The notes under the pieces were generated by a model. The model was not told the DNA's origin, did no database searches, and was given only the letters and a program-made list of their open reading frames with translations. Position numbers and translations under genes: made by a program. A DNA stretch of 64,000 bases from Stomorhina lunata (Eukaryota > Arthropoda > Insecta > Diptera > Rhiniidae), in assembly GCA_933228675.1 (NCBI GenBank), contig OW121740.1, positions 158,432,691 to 158,496,690 of the forward strand, given 5' to 3'. This document shows positions 26,515-35,508 of the stretch, one piece after another; positions within the stretch are counted from its first letter, which is position 1; each line of letters begins with the position of its first letter.

Positions 26515-26940
26515 GTTTGTATTGAAAATTTTATACGCAAAATTTTTCTATTAAAAAATTTTATATGAAAATTTTTCCATTCAAAAATGTTATATGAAAA
26601 TTTTTCTATTAACAAATTTTATATGAAATTTTTTTGTTAAAACATTTTAAAATTGTTCATATATTTTTTTATTGAACAATTTTATATGAAAATTTTTCTA
26701 TTGAAAAATTTTAGATGAAAATTTTTCTTTCGAAAAATTTTAGATAAAAATTTTTCTTTCGAAAAATTTCATAGAAAAATTTTATTAAAAAATTATATTT
26801 TAAATGTTTCCATTAAAAAGTTTATATGAAAATTTTTCTGTTAAAAAATTTTACATGAAAATTTTTCTGTTAAAAAATTTTAAATGAAAATTTTTCTGTT
26901 AAAAGATTTTACATGAAAATTTTTCTATTAAAAATTTTAT
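26515..26940. repeat. 29-bp tandem array, type E (second block)
   Basis: About 14 diverged units of the ATATGAAAATTTTTCTATTG family, with 'ctgttaaaa' and 'ctttcgaaa' variants. It passes without a gap into the 30-bp family F at 26941. Confidence 0.88.
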
Positions 26941-27349
26941 GAAGATCCACTATTGAAAATTTTGGTATACTTAGATCCACGATTGAAAGTTTTGGTATAT
27001 GGAGATCCACTATTGAAAATTTTGGTATATGGAGATCCACGATTGAAAATTTTGGTATATGGAGATCCACTATTGAAAATTTTAGTATATGAAGATCCAC
27101 GATTGAAAATTTTAATATATGAAGATCCACGATTGAAAATGTTGGTATATAAAGATCCACGATTGAAAATTTTTTCATATGAACATTCACGATTGAAAAT
27201 TTTGGTATCTGAAGATCCACGATTGAAAATTTTAGTATATGAATTTCCACGACTGAAAATTGGACTATATGAAGATCCACGACTGAAAATTAAAATTTAT
27301 AGAATGTTGGACTGTATGAAGAGGCACGACTGAAAATTGAACTATATAC
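26941..27349. repeat. 30-bp tandem array, type F (left part, split by the BEL element)
   Basis: About 13-14 units of 30 bp with core GATCCACGATTGAAAATTTT plus 'ggtatatgaa'. Divergence increases to the right. The retrotransposon is inserted here: joining the left flank to the right flank at 35787 gives two ACTATAT motifs exactly 30 bp apart. Ten-codon units give overlapping ORFs on both strands, treated as artefacts. Confidence 0.93.
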
Positions 27350-27354
27350 AACTC
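27350..27354. repeat. Target-site duplication AACTC (left)
   Basis: The five bases AACTC abut the 5' LTR and recur immediately after the 3' LTR at 35782-35786. Five-base duplications are usual for BEL/Pao integrase. Confidence 0.93.
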
Positions 27355-27627
27355 TGTTTACGCGCATAGTGTAAAAGGCCACCTGTCAAATTATTGTTCA
27401 GTGGCCTTTTCTATGTTTTCCTTTGGCGCACATTAATCCGCTTTTTTTCTATTATTACATATTGTCAAATTACTTACTCTTGTAAACCCAACCCGAACGG
27501 TACGTAATTACCAAAATAACCCGAAAAGATTAAATAAATCTATAAATAATATTATTTGAATTCAACCCCCTAATACTCTGTGTTTTTTATTTCCTATATT
27601 TTCTTGGTTTAAATATTCCGGAGAACA
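27355..27627 (+). repeat. 5' LTR
   Basis: 273 bp, TGTT...AACA. It contains a perfect 10-bp stem (AAAAGGCCAC / GTGGCCTTTT, 27373-27382 and 27401-27410), AATAAA at 27533-27538 and TATAAATA at 27541-27548. The latter two could serve as polyadenylation signal and TATA box, but U3/R/U5 limits cannot be fixed by eye. Confidence 0.96.
27533..27548 (+). promoter_or_regulatory. LTR AATAAA and TATA-like elements
   Basis: AATAAA (27533-27538) is followed directly by TATAAATA (27541-27548). Repeated in the 3' LTR at 35687-35702, the first could direct polyadenylation; in the 5' LTR the second could position transcription start. Either role is inferred from sequence alone. Confidence 0.4.
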
Positions 27628-27632
27628 TTTTT

Positions 27633-27650
27633 TGGTCCTTCACCGGATAA
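27633..27650 (+). promoter_or_regulatory. Primer-binding site
   Basis: TGGTCCTTCACCGGATAA begins six bases after the LTR with TGG, the complement of the tRNA 3' CCA. The position fits a minus-strand primer site. The donor tRNA could not be assigned from memory. Confidence 0.65.
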
Positions 27651-27794
27651 ATCCGAACCCCCTTTGTTCGTGGAATATTTCCTAAGAAAATATATTTTAT
27701 TTCCAGATCCCCGAAGATTTACCCATTTATTATCCATATCCCAACCCAGGATTCCTTGGATTATTTTTTAAATTTTATTTTTTGTTCAACAAAA

Positions 27795-27804
27795 AAAGGT
27801 ACGT
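27795..27804 (+). promoter_or_regulatory. Candidate 5' splice site in the leader
   Basis: AAAG|GTACGT, cut after 27798, matches the GT-A-x-G-T donor pattern at most positions. It lies about 170 nt after the 5' LTR, where retroelements often keep a donor for subgenomic RNAs. Candidate acceptors lie at 29240 and 34603. Confidence 0.4.
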
Positions 27805-29164
27805 TCTTTCATTTATTTAAGAAGTGTGTGAAAGTGTGTGCTAAAATAAAAAGAAAACAAACCAACAGTGCCAACCCAAACCCCTATATAAAAATTGCAA
27901 TTTGCCGTCGGCAAAACACAATTCGTTTTACACAAGTGTATTTTTATTATTTTTTCGCTATTATATTGCTCTGATCACGCGAGTGTTATTTTGTTATTTT
28001 TTTTAAATAAAATATACTCATATTTTGTTATTTTAATCGCGATAGTCGTATTTTTATTTTATTAAAAAATAAATATTCATTTATTTGAAGTGTTTTTTGT
28101 TGTTTTTAATTTTTCATTCCTTTCATCGCTGTTAACAACAGTTTTCTGCTGCTAACAGAAAGCTTTAAATTAATACCCCCAAAATAATAAGAAATAAAAG
28201 TAAACAAAAACAGACGGACACGCATTAAAAAATATTTTTATTTAAGTGTTTCAGTGCCTTTAAATAAATAAAAAATATTCAAAACAAAATATAAAAAAAT
28301 TTGTTGTTATTTTAACAATACCCAGTGATCAGTGAGAGTGATATTTATTTTAATATATACAAGCGAAATATACACTGTGTGGTTGTTGGTGTTTTTTTTT
28401 CTTTTTTACTTGTTTTGCTTTGCTAGCTCATACTCACACACACGCCGCTAGTGCTGCAACTTTTTATTCGGTCGATTAAACCGGTTACTCGTTATTATTC
28501 GGTAATAAAGTGTATTTATACCCATTTTTTATATTTAATTATTATTAATTAAATAATTTAGTGCATTTTTTACTGAATTTTATTACAATAAATAATTGCG
28601 ATTAAATTTTATTCGAAGATTAATCAATTTTTTCAAATTCAAAGCGAGTACCCGTTTTAGTTTTGCAGTGCTAGTGCTTTTCAAAGTTTGTTTTTATATT
28701 TTTTCATAAACGAAAGTAATTTACACTGAAAGAAATTTGTTGTTCGACTGATTTTTTTGATCGCAAAGTTGATAAATATTGTGATTTTTACCCGGTTACT
28801 CGTTAATTAATTCTAAAAAAGCGAACAATAAGTGAAATTACTTTCAGTATATCAAACTTTGAACTAATTTAACTGTTTTTATTTAAATTTATTTACAATA
28901 AATTTGATTTTTACCCAATTTATTATTTTTTGAAAATTTTATTCGATTTTTATTTTTGATTTTAATCGATTTTTTGTTGACTTTATTGTTGATTTATTCA
29001 TTATTTTGAAATTTTGGACCTTTTTCTAGTGAAAATTTGTTGAATTTTCTTGATTTTTACCCATTTTTCGAATTTATTTTAAATTTTTTCACTTTTAGAA
29101 AGATTTGGTCTTTGATTTTATACATTTCTTTTTGATTTTAATCAAAGTTACCCCATATTTTGAA

Positions 29165-29240
29165 GTTTTTTTTTGCTTTTTATCTTTTTTTTTCTCGAAT
29201 TTCTTTGTTTTTTTGTCAAAATTACTTCCTATAATTTAAG
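29165..29240 (+). promoter_or_regulatory. Candidate 3' splice site before Gag-Pol
   Basis: A long T-rich tract is followed by 'tataatttaag' ending in AG at 29239-29240, seven bases before the Gag-Pol ATG. The pyrimidine tract is interrupted near the AG, so this acceptor is weaker than the one at 34603. Confidence 0.25.
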
Positions 29241-29247
29241 ATCAAAA

Positions 29248-32200
29248 ATGGATATATCTGCCTTAGTTCTTAATTGTGATCGATTGGCTGATTTCGAAGC
29301 CTATATTTCCATTATCCCTATCAATGATCACAGTATTGGTTCTCTTATGAGCCATGAAAAAGAACTTAACAGATTATGGGAAGCTGTTCGATCAATATAT
29401 GACAGTCTGTTGATTGAGGCTAGCAAGCTCAAGAGCCCACTAATCGTAGAAATAAAAGCAAAGTATATGACTTCCTATTGTACATATACTCGCGGATTTT
29501 CTTTGATTAACTCCAATTTAGACAGATTGAAAGCCGCAGCCAAGGCTGAATTATTGGAGAAAGATTTAAGCTCGTCACCTTTAGTTCATTTACCCCCATG
29601 CGATACTCCCATTTTTTACGGTGACTATAAGAGCTGGCCCTCATTTCGTGACATGTTTTCAGCGTTGTATGGCAACAACGCTCGTTTAACCCCCGTTCAA
29701 AAACTTTACTATTTGTTACAAAAAACCGCAAAAGATGCTCACGATGTCATACAGACTGTACCGTTAACCAATGATGGCTATGCAATCGCATGGAAGAAAT
29801 TGGTTGACACTTATGAAAACAAAAGTGCCCTCATTAACGAACAGCTACGAACTCTTTTGAGCATTAAATCCGTTGGTCAAGAAACAGGTCCGAATATTAA
29901 AAATTTGCAAAGAACGATTAATGATTGTATAACCAATCTATCGTTACTAGAAGTTACACCCGAGATATTTTACCACGTTATCCTAGTTTATATTTGCGCC
30001 ACAAAGTTGCCAGAAAACACTCTAAGTCTTTGGGAGCAGTCGAAGAAATCTTCCTCCGAAACTTCAAAATGGAAAGATATGGATGAATTTTTGACTGCTC
30101 GGTTTAAGACGCTCGAATCAATTTCGGACATTAGGCAATCGCATTCGAACCCTGTTCAAACCCAGAATATATCTTCTAATTCCCGAAATCAATGGAAAGC
30201 CCAAAGTTTTAATGTCACGAAAAAACCCCAAAATGATTCGAGAAAAGTACAAAGTTTTGCGACAAATACTAGTACAAATCCTACTGTAAGTCGTTGTTAC
30301 CTCTGCCAAGGCCCACATCCATTAAGACTTTGTCAAGCGTTTATGAATCAGAGTGTAGATGAAAGGTTCGCGACAGTCAAAAGGCTTAAATGCTGCTCGA
30401 ACTGTCTGGCAACATCACACGAATTTAAAAATTGTAAAAGCGTTCACGTTTGTTCTCTGTGTAAAAAGAAGCATCATTCGATGCTTCATAAGGAAAATAG
30501 GCAACAGGGACAATTTCCTGCACCTACCACACCCCATGCTTCAGTAGCTTCTGCTACTAATGTACCTAATCAGTACCTAGCACCCGTTTCAAACCCGAAT
30601 TCCACTAGCAATTCATCTCAACCCCCGATAAATTTTAACCCATCAACTTCAGAAGCGGCTCGGAATCTTCACACATATTCCGCACATTTGAACTCTTACC
30701 CCGATTCCACGGTCCTATTAGGATCGGCAACTTGTTTTGTTCTGATGAACGACATCAAATGTGCGGCCCGAGCTCTAGTTGACCCCGGATCGCAAGGTAC
30801 CTTTATTTCAAAGAGGTTACAAAGGAAGCTTGCTATTCCCACATTTTCAGTGCCTATGACTAGTGTCACAGGCATGATGGATTGCTTAGCTGGAAAATCT
30901 TCAACCATGTGTGCATTTACGATCGAGTCGCCGATCAACCCCGATTTTAAACTTCACATTCAAGCATATGTAGTTGAGAAAATAACCGGTCAGTTGCCAT
31001 CGTGTTCTCTAGCTAACATGGTAACCTCAAATTTCCCCGAGATTACAATGACCGACGTCATGTGTACCCGGATGGACATTCTGTTAGGAGGAAACGTTTA
31101 TCCAAAGATTTTAACTACGGATGTTAGAATACATCCGAATGGCAACTTGATCGCACAGAGAACAGTCTTTGGTTGGATAGTTACTGGTGAAGTTTTTCAA
31201 AGTAGACCCCTACATTCTGTTGCATCATTCTGCAATCAGCTTGAACTGAATAACCAAATTGCTCGGTTTTGGGAACTTGAAGAAGTTCCACAAGCAACAG
31301 AGTTGACCGAAGCTGAAGAATATTGTGAAGAACTTTACCGGACTACAACCTATAGAAACCCCGATGGTCGATATGTAGTTTCACTCCCATTTCGACGAGA
31401 TATCTCAAATGAAGTGTCATTAGGCGATTCTCGAAATAGTGCTTTGTCTCAGTTCAAACGAAATGAAACGCGTCTTTTGAAAACCCCCGAAATGAAATCA
31501 CTTTATGATAGTGTGATATGCGAATATTTCGAATTAGGACAAGCTAAGGCAGTAGAACCCCGAGATACAAATACGACAACGTATTATTTACCCCATCACG
31601 CCGTGTTTAAACCCGAAAGTTCCACTACTAAACTTAGAGTAGTATTTAATGCTTCTAACCCTTCCTCCAACGGCGTGAGTTTGAATAGTTTGTTACACCC
31701 CGGGCCTGTTTTACAGGCAGATCTAACAGTTCTTATTCTACGATGGAGACTTTATCGGTATGTCTTCAATGCAGATATCGAGAAAATGTATCGCCAAATT
31801 TTAATTCGTCCCGACCAAACCCCATTCCAGCGAATATTATATCGCTCGAATCCCGATGAAGACGTACAGGATTATGAGTTAAATACGGTCACGTTTGGTG
31901 TAAATTGTGCACCGTATTTAGCGATTCGAACCCTAATTCAACTGGCAAATGATAATGAAACCCTGAATCCTTTAGCATCGGAAATTCTGAGAACCCAAAT
32001 GTATGTCGACGACGTACTAGCTGGCTCCCATGAGCTAGAAGATGCCTTCAGGAGACGCAATGAGCTAACCCATGTTCTTGAATCGGCTGGTTTCGTTTTG
32101 CGAAAATGGACAGCTAATCATATACGTCTACTGGAGGGTTTACCCTGCGAGAATCTGCTTAATGCGGACTTCTTGAGAATTTCTGATGCAAGTACGACTA

Positions 32201-34551
32201 AAACTCTTGGCTTGCGATGGAACGCTGATCACGACAGCTTCTATTTTAAACTTGTTGCGCAACCAAATCGGGATTTTGTTACTAAACGTGCTGTCTTATC
32301 TGAAATTGCAAAATTATTTGATCCTGCCGGTTGGCTTTCACCCAAGATTATCGTTGCAAAAATCATTATGCAACAAATATGGAAAGATAAGACAGATTGG
32401 GACGAATGTTTAAAACACCTTACCTTAATTCAATGGCGAACATTTTTAGATGATTATTTGAATATTGAGAAAATTAGGATACCCAGATGGGTTAATTTTC
32501 ACCCAAATCAGGAAATTGAACTTCATGCATTTTGCGATGCATCTGAAAAGGCATATGGTGCAGCACTCTATGTAAGAAACTTATCATCCGATAATATAAC
32601 GTCACATTTGCTAGCGTCAAAGACAAAGGTAGCTCCAGTTAAGTCCGAAACATTACCCCGTTTAGAACTTTGCGGAGCGGCTTTGATGGCGAATATGGTA
32701 GAATCTCTGTGTAGTCAATTAAATCTTGACAAGGAAAAGATTTATCTATGGACTGATTCTACTATAGTTTTGTCTTGGCTCAAAAAACCCCCGTGTCATT
32801 GGCCAACCTTTGTCAAGAATAGAGTAGCTTTGATCCTTAAGAAAGTTGGTACTGAAAATTGGTCTCACGTTGATTCTAAAGACAATCCAGCGGACTTGGC
32901 AAGTCGTGGAACTTCAGCCCGAGACCTAGCCGATAATTCTTTATGGTGGCACGGTCCTAAGTGGCTGCGTCAACCCCGAGAAAATTGGCCTCAACAACCC
33001 CATATCAATCATATCAACCCAGAAGTTCAAACATATTCTGCGCAGATTGAACAATCGTACGACATACTCGAGCGATTTTCAGATTTACCCCATGCGATGC
33101 GTGTTTTATCGTATTGTTTCAGGTGTTTCGAATATTTGCAAACCAGGAAATATTCGCACAACACTTTAGAGTTAACCCATTCTGAGATGAAATTCACTCG
33201 AGATCGTTTAGTTTTAATATGTCAACGAATGTTTATCCCAGAATATAACCAGCTTTCTAAAGGTAATCCGTTGTCAAAGGGGAGTAATTTGCTTACACTC
33301 AACCCGTTTATAGACTCAAAAGGATATGTCAGAATAAATGGTCGACTAGTTCGGTCACCAGGTTTGACATATGATGAACGTTATCCAAAAATATTGCCGT
33401 ATTCTGCACGCTTTACCCGTTTATTTGTGGAACATGTTCATAAATGCTCTGCTCATGGTGGACATTCTTTAATGCTCCGGCTAGTGAGAAGTGAGTTTTG
33501 GGTCCCGAAATTGAAAAACTTGATTCGTACAGTAATTCGAAACTGCAAGGAATGTACCATATATCGAAAACAGTCCGGTCAGCAAATTATGGCTGCCTTA
33601 CCCCCTGAACGTTCGTCTCTGTCAAGACCGTTTACCCACACCGGACTAGATTTCGCAGGTCCGTTCGACATAAAATCATATGCTGGTAGAGGTTGTCGAA
33701 TCACCAAAGGCTATGTTCTAGTTTTCGTATGTTTTGCAACGAAAGCAATTCATTTAGAGGCAACCGGTGATATGTCGACGGAAACATTCCTAGCGGCTTT
33801 CGCTCGTTTTTTCTCACGCCGAGGATGTCCGGCACATTTGTACTCCGATAATGGAACCGCATTCGTCGGTGCAGCTAATTTACTTGAAGTTGACCGAAAG
33901 CAGTTTTTAAGCGATATGAGAAATAGACTATTAGTACGAAACAGTTTTCAGCCAGTGGAATGGCATTTTATACCCCCCGGAGCTCCTCATATGGGCGGCT
34001 TGTGGGAAGCCGGCGTAAAGAGTGTAAAAACTCACTTACGTAAAATTTCTGGTGTGCAGAAATTCACATTTGAGGAGTTTGTAACGATGTTAACCCGCAT
34101 CGAAGCATGCCTTAACTCGAGACCTTTAACGGCAATGAGTGAGGATCCCACAGATTTAGTTCCATTAACCCCAGGACATTTTTTGGTAGGAGCACCACTT
34201 TTGACACCCCCTGAACCCGATCATTCTGATCTTCGTTTGAGTATTGCCAACAGGTGGCAAAAACTCAAGGTGCTTCACCACCAATTTGCTTTGAGATGGA
34301 AGGAGGAATACCTTAAGGAACTCCATCGTAGAGTAAAATGGAAATACCCACAAAAAGATTTTGAAGTAGGCGACTTAGTTGTGATCCGTCAGGATAATTT
34401 ACCCCCAAATGAATGGCGGCTAGGTCGTATAGAGAAGACTTATATAGGGCAAGATAGCAAAGTCCGCACTGCGGACGTGAGAACGGCTTCAGGCATTTTT
34501 ACTAGGCCTATCGTGAAGCTAGTTCTCTTACCCAATTCAGAAACCCACTGA
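29248..34551 (+). CDS. BEL/Pao Gag-Pol polyprotein (1767 aa)
   Basis: A single intact ORF. The start is at 29248, in good context (atcaaaaATGg). An upstream in-frame ATG at 29173 would add 25 mostly Phe/Leu residues from a T-rich tract and was not chosen. In order: DUF1759-like Gag region (residues ~117-260); three zinc knuckles (350-414, C-x2-C-x3-H-x4-C, then C-x2-C-x4-H-x4-C, then a CCHH type); A17-type protease with D512 in DPGSQ; reverse transcriptase with D843 (NADIEKMY) and YVDD at 919-922; RNase H with D1097, E1140, D1170 and D1216; integrase zinc site (H1396/H1398, H1403/H1406, C1433, C1436) and core D1468, D1534, E1587; and a C-terminal DUF5641-like domain with GDLVVIRQD. All catalytic residues expected for the four enzymes are seen. 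It makes the particle protein, copies the RNA and integrates the DNA. Stop is TGA. Confidence 0.96.
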   Translation: MDISALVLNCDRLADFEAYISIIPINDHSIGSLMSHEKELNRLWEAVRSIYDSLLIEASKLKSPLIVEIKAKYMTSYCTYTRGFSLINSNLDRLKAAAKAELLEKDLSSSPLVHLPPCDTPIFYGDYKSWPSFRDMFSALYGNNARLTPVQKLYYLLQKTAKDAHDVIQTVPLTNDGYAIAWKKLVDTYENKSALINEQLRTLLSIKSVGQETGPNIKNLQRTINDCITNLSLLEVTPEIFYHVILVYICATKLPENTLSLWEQSKKSSSETSKWKDMDEFLTARFKTLESISDIRQSHSNPVQTQNISSNSRNQWKAQSFNVTKKPQNDSRKVQSFATNTSTNPTVSRCYLCQGPHPLRLCQAFMNQSVDERFATVKRLKCCSNCLATSHEFKNCKSVHVCSLCKKKHHSMLHKENRQQGQFPAPTTPHASVASATNVPNQYLAPVSNPNSTSNSSQPPINFNPSTSEAARNLHTYSAHLNSYPDSTVLLGSATCFVLMNDIKCAARALVDPGSQGTFISKRLQRKLAIPTFSVPMTSVTGMMDCLAGKSSTMCAFTIESPINPDFKLHIQAYVVEKITGQLPSCSLANMVTSNFPEITMTDVMCTRMDILLGGNVYPKILTTDVRIHPNGNLIAQRTVFGWIVTGEVFQSRPLHSVASFCNQLELNNQIARFWELEEVPQATELTEAEEYCEELYRTTTYRNPDGRYVVSLPFRRDISNEVSLGDSRNSALSQFKRNETRLLKTPEMKSLYDSVICEYFELGQAKAVEPRDTNTTTYYLPHHAVFKPESSTTKLRVVFNASNPSSNGVSLNSLLHPGPVLQADLTVLILRWRLYRYVFNADIEKMYRQILIRPDQTPFQRILYRSNPDEDVQDYELNTVTFGVNCAPYLAIRTLIQLANDNETLNPLASEILRTQMYVDDVLAGSHELEDAFRRRNELTHVLESAGFVLRKWTANHIRLLEGLPCENLLNADFLRISDASTTKTLGLRWNADHDSFYFKLVAQPNRDFVTKRAVLSEIAKLFDPAGWLSPKIIVAKIIMQQIWKDKTDWDECLKHLTLIQWRTFLDDYLNIEKIRIPRWVNFHPNQEIELHAFCDASEKAYGAALYVRNLSSDNITSHLLASKTKVAPVKSETLPRLELCGAALMANMVESLCSQLNLDKEKIYLWTDSTIVLSWLKKPPCHWPTFVKNRVALILKKVGTENWSHVDSKDNPADLASRGTSARDLADNSLWWHGPKWLRQPRENWPQQPHINHINPEVQTYSAQIEQSYDILERFSDLPHAMRVLSYCFRCFEYLQTRKYSHNTLELTHSEMKFTRDRLVLICQRMFIPEYNQLSKGNPLSKGSNLLTLNPFIDSKGYVRINGRLVRSPGLTYDERYPKILPYSARFTRLFVEHVHKCSAHGGHSLMLRLVRSEFWVPKLKNLIRTVIRNCKECTIYRKQSGQQIMAALPPERSSLSRPFTHTGLDFAGPFDIKSYAGRGCRITKGYVLVFVCFATKAIHLEATGDMSTETFLAAFARFFSRRGCPAHLYSDNGTAFVGAANLLEVDRKQFLSDMRNRLLVRNSFQPVEWHFIPPGAPHMGGLWEAGVKSVKTHLRKISGVQKFTFEEFVTMLTRIEACLNSRPLTAMSEDPTDLVPLTPGHFLVGAPLLTPPEPDHSDLRLSIANRWQKLKVLHHQFALRWKEEYLKELHRRVKWKYPQKDFEVGDLVVIRQDNLPPNEWRLGRIEKTYIGQDSKVRTADVRTASGIFTRPIVKLVLLPNSETH

Positions 34552-34553
34552 TT

Positions 34554-34603
34554 GTTTTTTTTTTTTTTCTCTCTTCTACGTCTTTTTCTTTTCCGCTATG
34601 CAG
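34554..34603 (+). promoter_or_regulatory. Candidate 3' splice site before ORF2
   Basis: About 45 bases of nearly uninterrupted pyrimidines run straight after the Gag-Pol stop and end 'ttccgctatgcag' at 34603, a near-ideal polypyrimidine tract plus CAG. The ATG of the next ORF is five bases further on. This suggests ORF2 is translated from an RNA spliced from the leader donor. Confidence 0.5.
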
Positions 34604-34608
34604 TAAAA

Positions 34609-35151
34609 ATGGCTTCCCGTCGTTTAGAGGTTCACCGCAAGCCCGAAGAATCCTCAGCTGAGGAGAAGCGACCACCCCGTGATGAGAGCCTTAGGGACTG
34701 TCGCTTGTGTAAGAGTGAGCACGCACTGAGGCTTTGCCCAAAGTTTCGCAGAATGCCGGTGGGGGAGCGGTGGGAAACTGTAAAACGGTTTCAATACTGT
34801 TTTAACTGCCTGGCACACACTCACATGGTTTCTAAGTGCAAGAGCCGTGAAAGGTGCATGGAGTGTTGTGCCGAGCACCACACGCTTCTCCACCGCCATA
34901 AAAGGCACAGTAACACCCGGAACCCAGTGCAAAATAGTGGGACTCAAGCAAGCGGCAGTACTAAGGCTCCGAAGAAGAAGAGGAACAAGAGAGGGAAGAA
35001 GGCCGCCAAGAAATCTGGCGCCAATAACCAGGGCTGTTCCTGCTCCTGTCTACAGCACCACCAACAACAACCACAACGCCAACTGCAGCCACAAAACTCT
35101 ACCCCGGCTACCATAATAATTAACGTTATGTCCGGGCATATTGCACCCTAA
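34609..35151 (+). CDS. Accessory zinc-knuckle protein (ORF2) of the BEL element, 180 aa
   Basis: Residues 31-95 carry the same three-knuckle block as Gag-Pol residues 350-414. The two align over 65 positions without gaps, with about 31 identities including every Cys and His ligand: C-x2-C-x3-H-x4-C, then C-x2-C-x4-H-x4-C, then CMEC plus HHTLLH. A Lys/Arg-rich tract (119-135, with KKKRNKRGKK) and a Gln-rich, Cys-containing tail follow. It is probably a nucleic-acid-binding protein acting on the element RNA or in the nucleus. The ATG at 34609 is chosen for its context (aaaATGg); the frame is open back to the Gag-Pol stop, so readthrough would fuse the two. It is more GC-rich than its surroundings. 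Expression by splicing is inferred. Confidence 0.75.
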   Translation: MASRRLEVHRKPEESSAEEKRPPRDESLRDCRLCKSEHALRLCPKFRRMPVGERWETVKRFQYCFNCLAHTHMVSKCKSRERCMECCAEHHTLLHRHKRHSNTRNPVQNSGTQASGSTKAPKKKRNKRGKKAAKKSGANNQGCSCSCLQHHQQQPQRQLQPQNSTPATIIINVMSGHIAP

Positions 35152-35212
35152 TTTTTTAAATTATTTTATTTTAATATAAAAAAAAAAAAATATAAATGAA
35201 TTTTTTTATCAT

Positions 35213-35413
35213 ATGAAGAAAGATCTACTCTTTTTATTTTTTCTATTTACCCCAAGATTTTATTCCCCCCAGTCACCCGAAGCGTCATCTGAAGACTACA
35301 CCGAACCCGAAGTCAATGGTCATCCTGAGCGAGAGTCTAATCCAGTGCCACATCAAAGTTTTTACCCCGGATCTACGCAGAACTCATCATCCTATTCAAT
35401 TTTATTTATCTAA
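35213..35413 (+). CDS. Hypothetical small ORF3 of the BEL element (66 aa), doubtful
   Basis: A short ORF between ORF2 and the polypurine tract. Its first ~20 residues come from a pyrimidine-rich stretch, ending 'ttccccccag' near 35270, which also looks like a splice acceptor. The rest (PEASSEDYTEPEVNGHPERE) is hydrophilic and uses the CCC/CCG codons common in Gag-Pol, so it may be a genuine or decayed coding exon. No domain is recognised. Confidence 0.25.
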   Translation: MKKDLLFLFFLFTPRFYSPQSPEASSEDYTEPEVNGHPERESNPVPHQSFYPGSTQNSSSYSILFI

Positions 35414-35495
35414 AAAATTGTTACAAATCGTAAACTCTGTTTTCAGCTCACATTTGACCCGCGTTTTTTCTTAGCCTTCCTTGTTGCAGTATTGC

Positions 35496-35508
35496 AAGGG
35501 GGGCGGGA
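35496..35508 (+). promoter_or_regulatory. Polypurine tract
   Basis: AAGGGGGGCGGGA immediately precedes the 3' LTR. A G-rich tract at this position primes plus-strand DNA synthesis; one C interrupts it. Confidence 0.85.

Larger units (their letters stand above)
27628..29247 (+). other. Untranslated leader of the BEL element
   Basis: About 1.6 kb of very AT-rich sequence between the LTR and Gag-Pol with no convincing ORF. It includes the primer-binding site, a splice-donor-like site at 27798/27799 (AAAG|GTACGT) and a long T-rich tract (about 29165-29215) before the Gag-Pol start. Packaging or dimerisation signals would be expected here but none is recognisable. Confidence 0.6.

Noticed and set aside
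27756..27974. 72-codon ORF in the BEL leader
   Set aside because: It overlaps the donor-like site, has no domain and low-complexity composition.
29173..29247. Upstream in-frame ATG for Gag-Pol
   Set aside because: It adds a Phe-rich stretch encoded by a T-rich tract; the ATG at 29248 has better context and starts normal protein sequence.
34654..35116. ORFs overlapping ORF2 in other frames
   Set aside because: They are shadows; only the ORF2 frame keeps the zinc ligands aligned with Gag.
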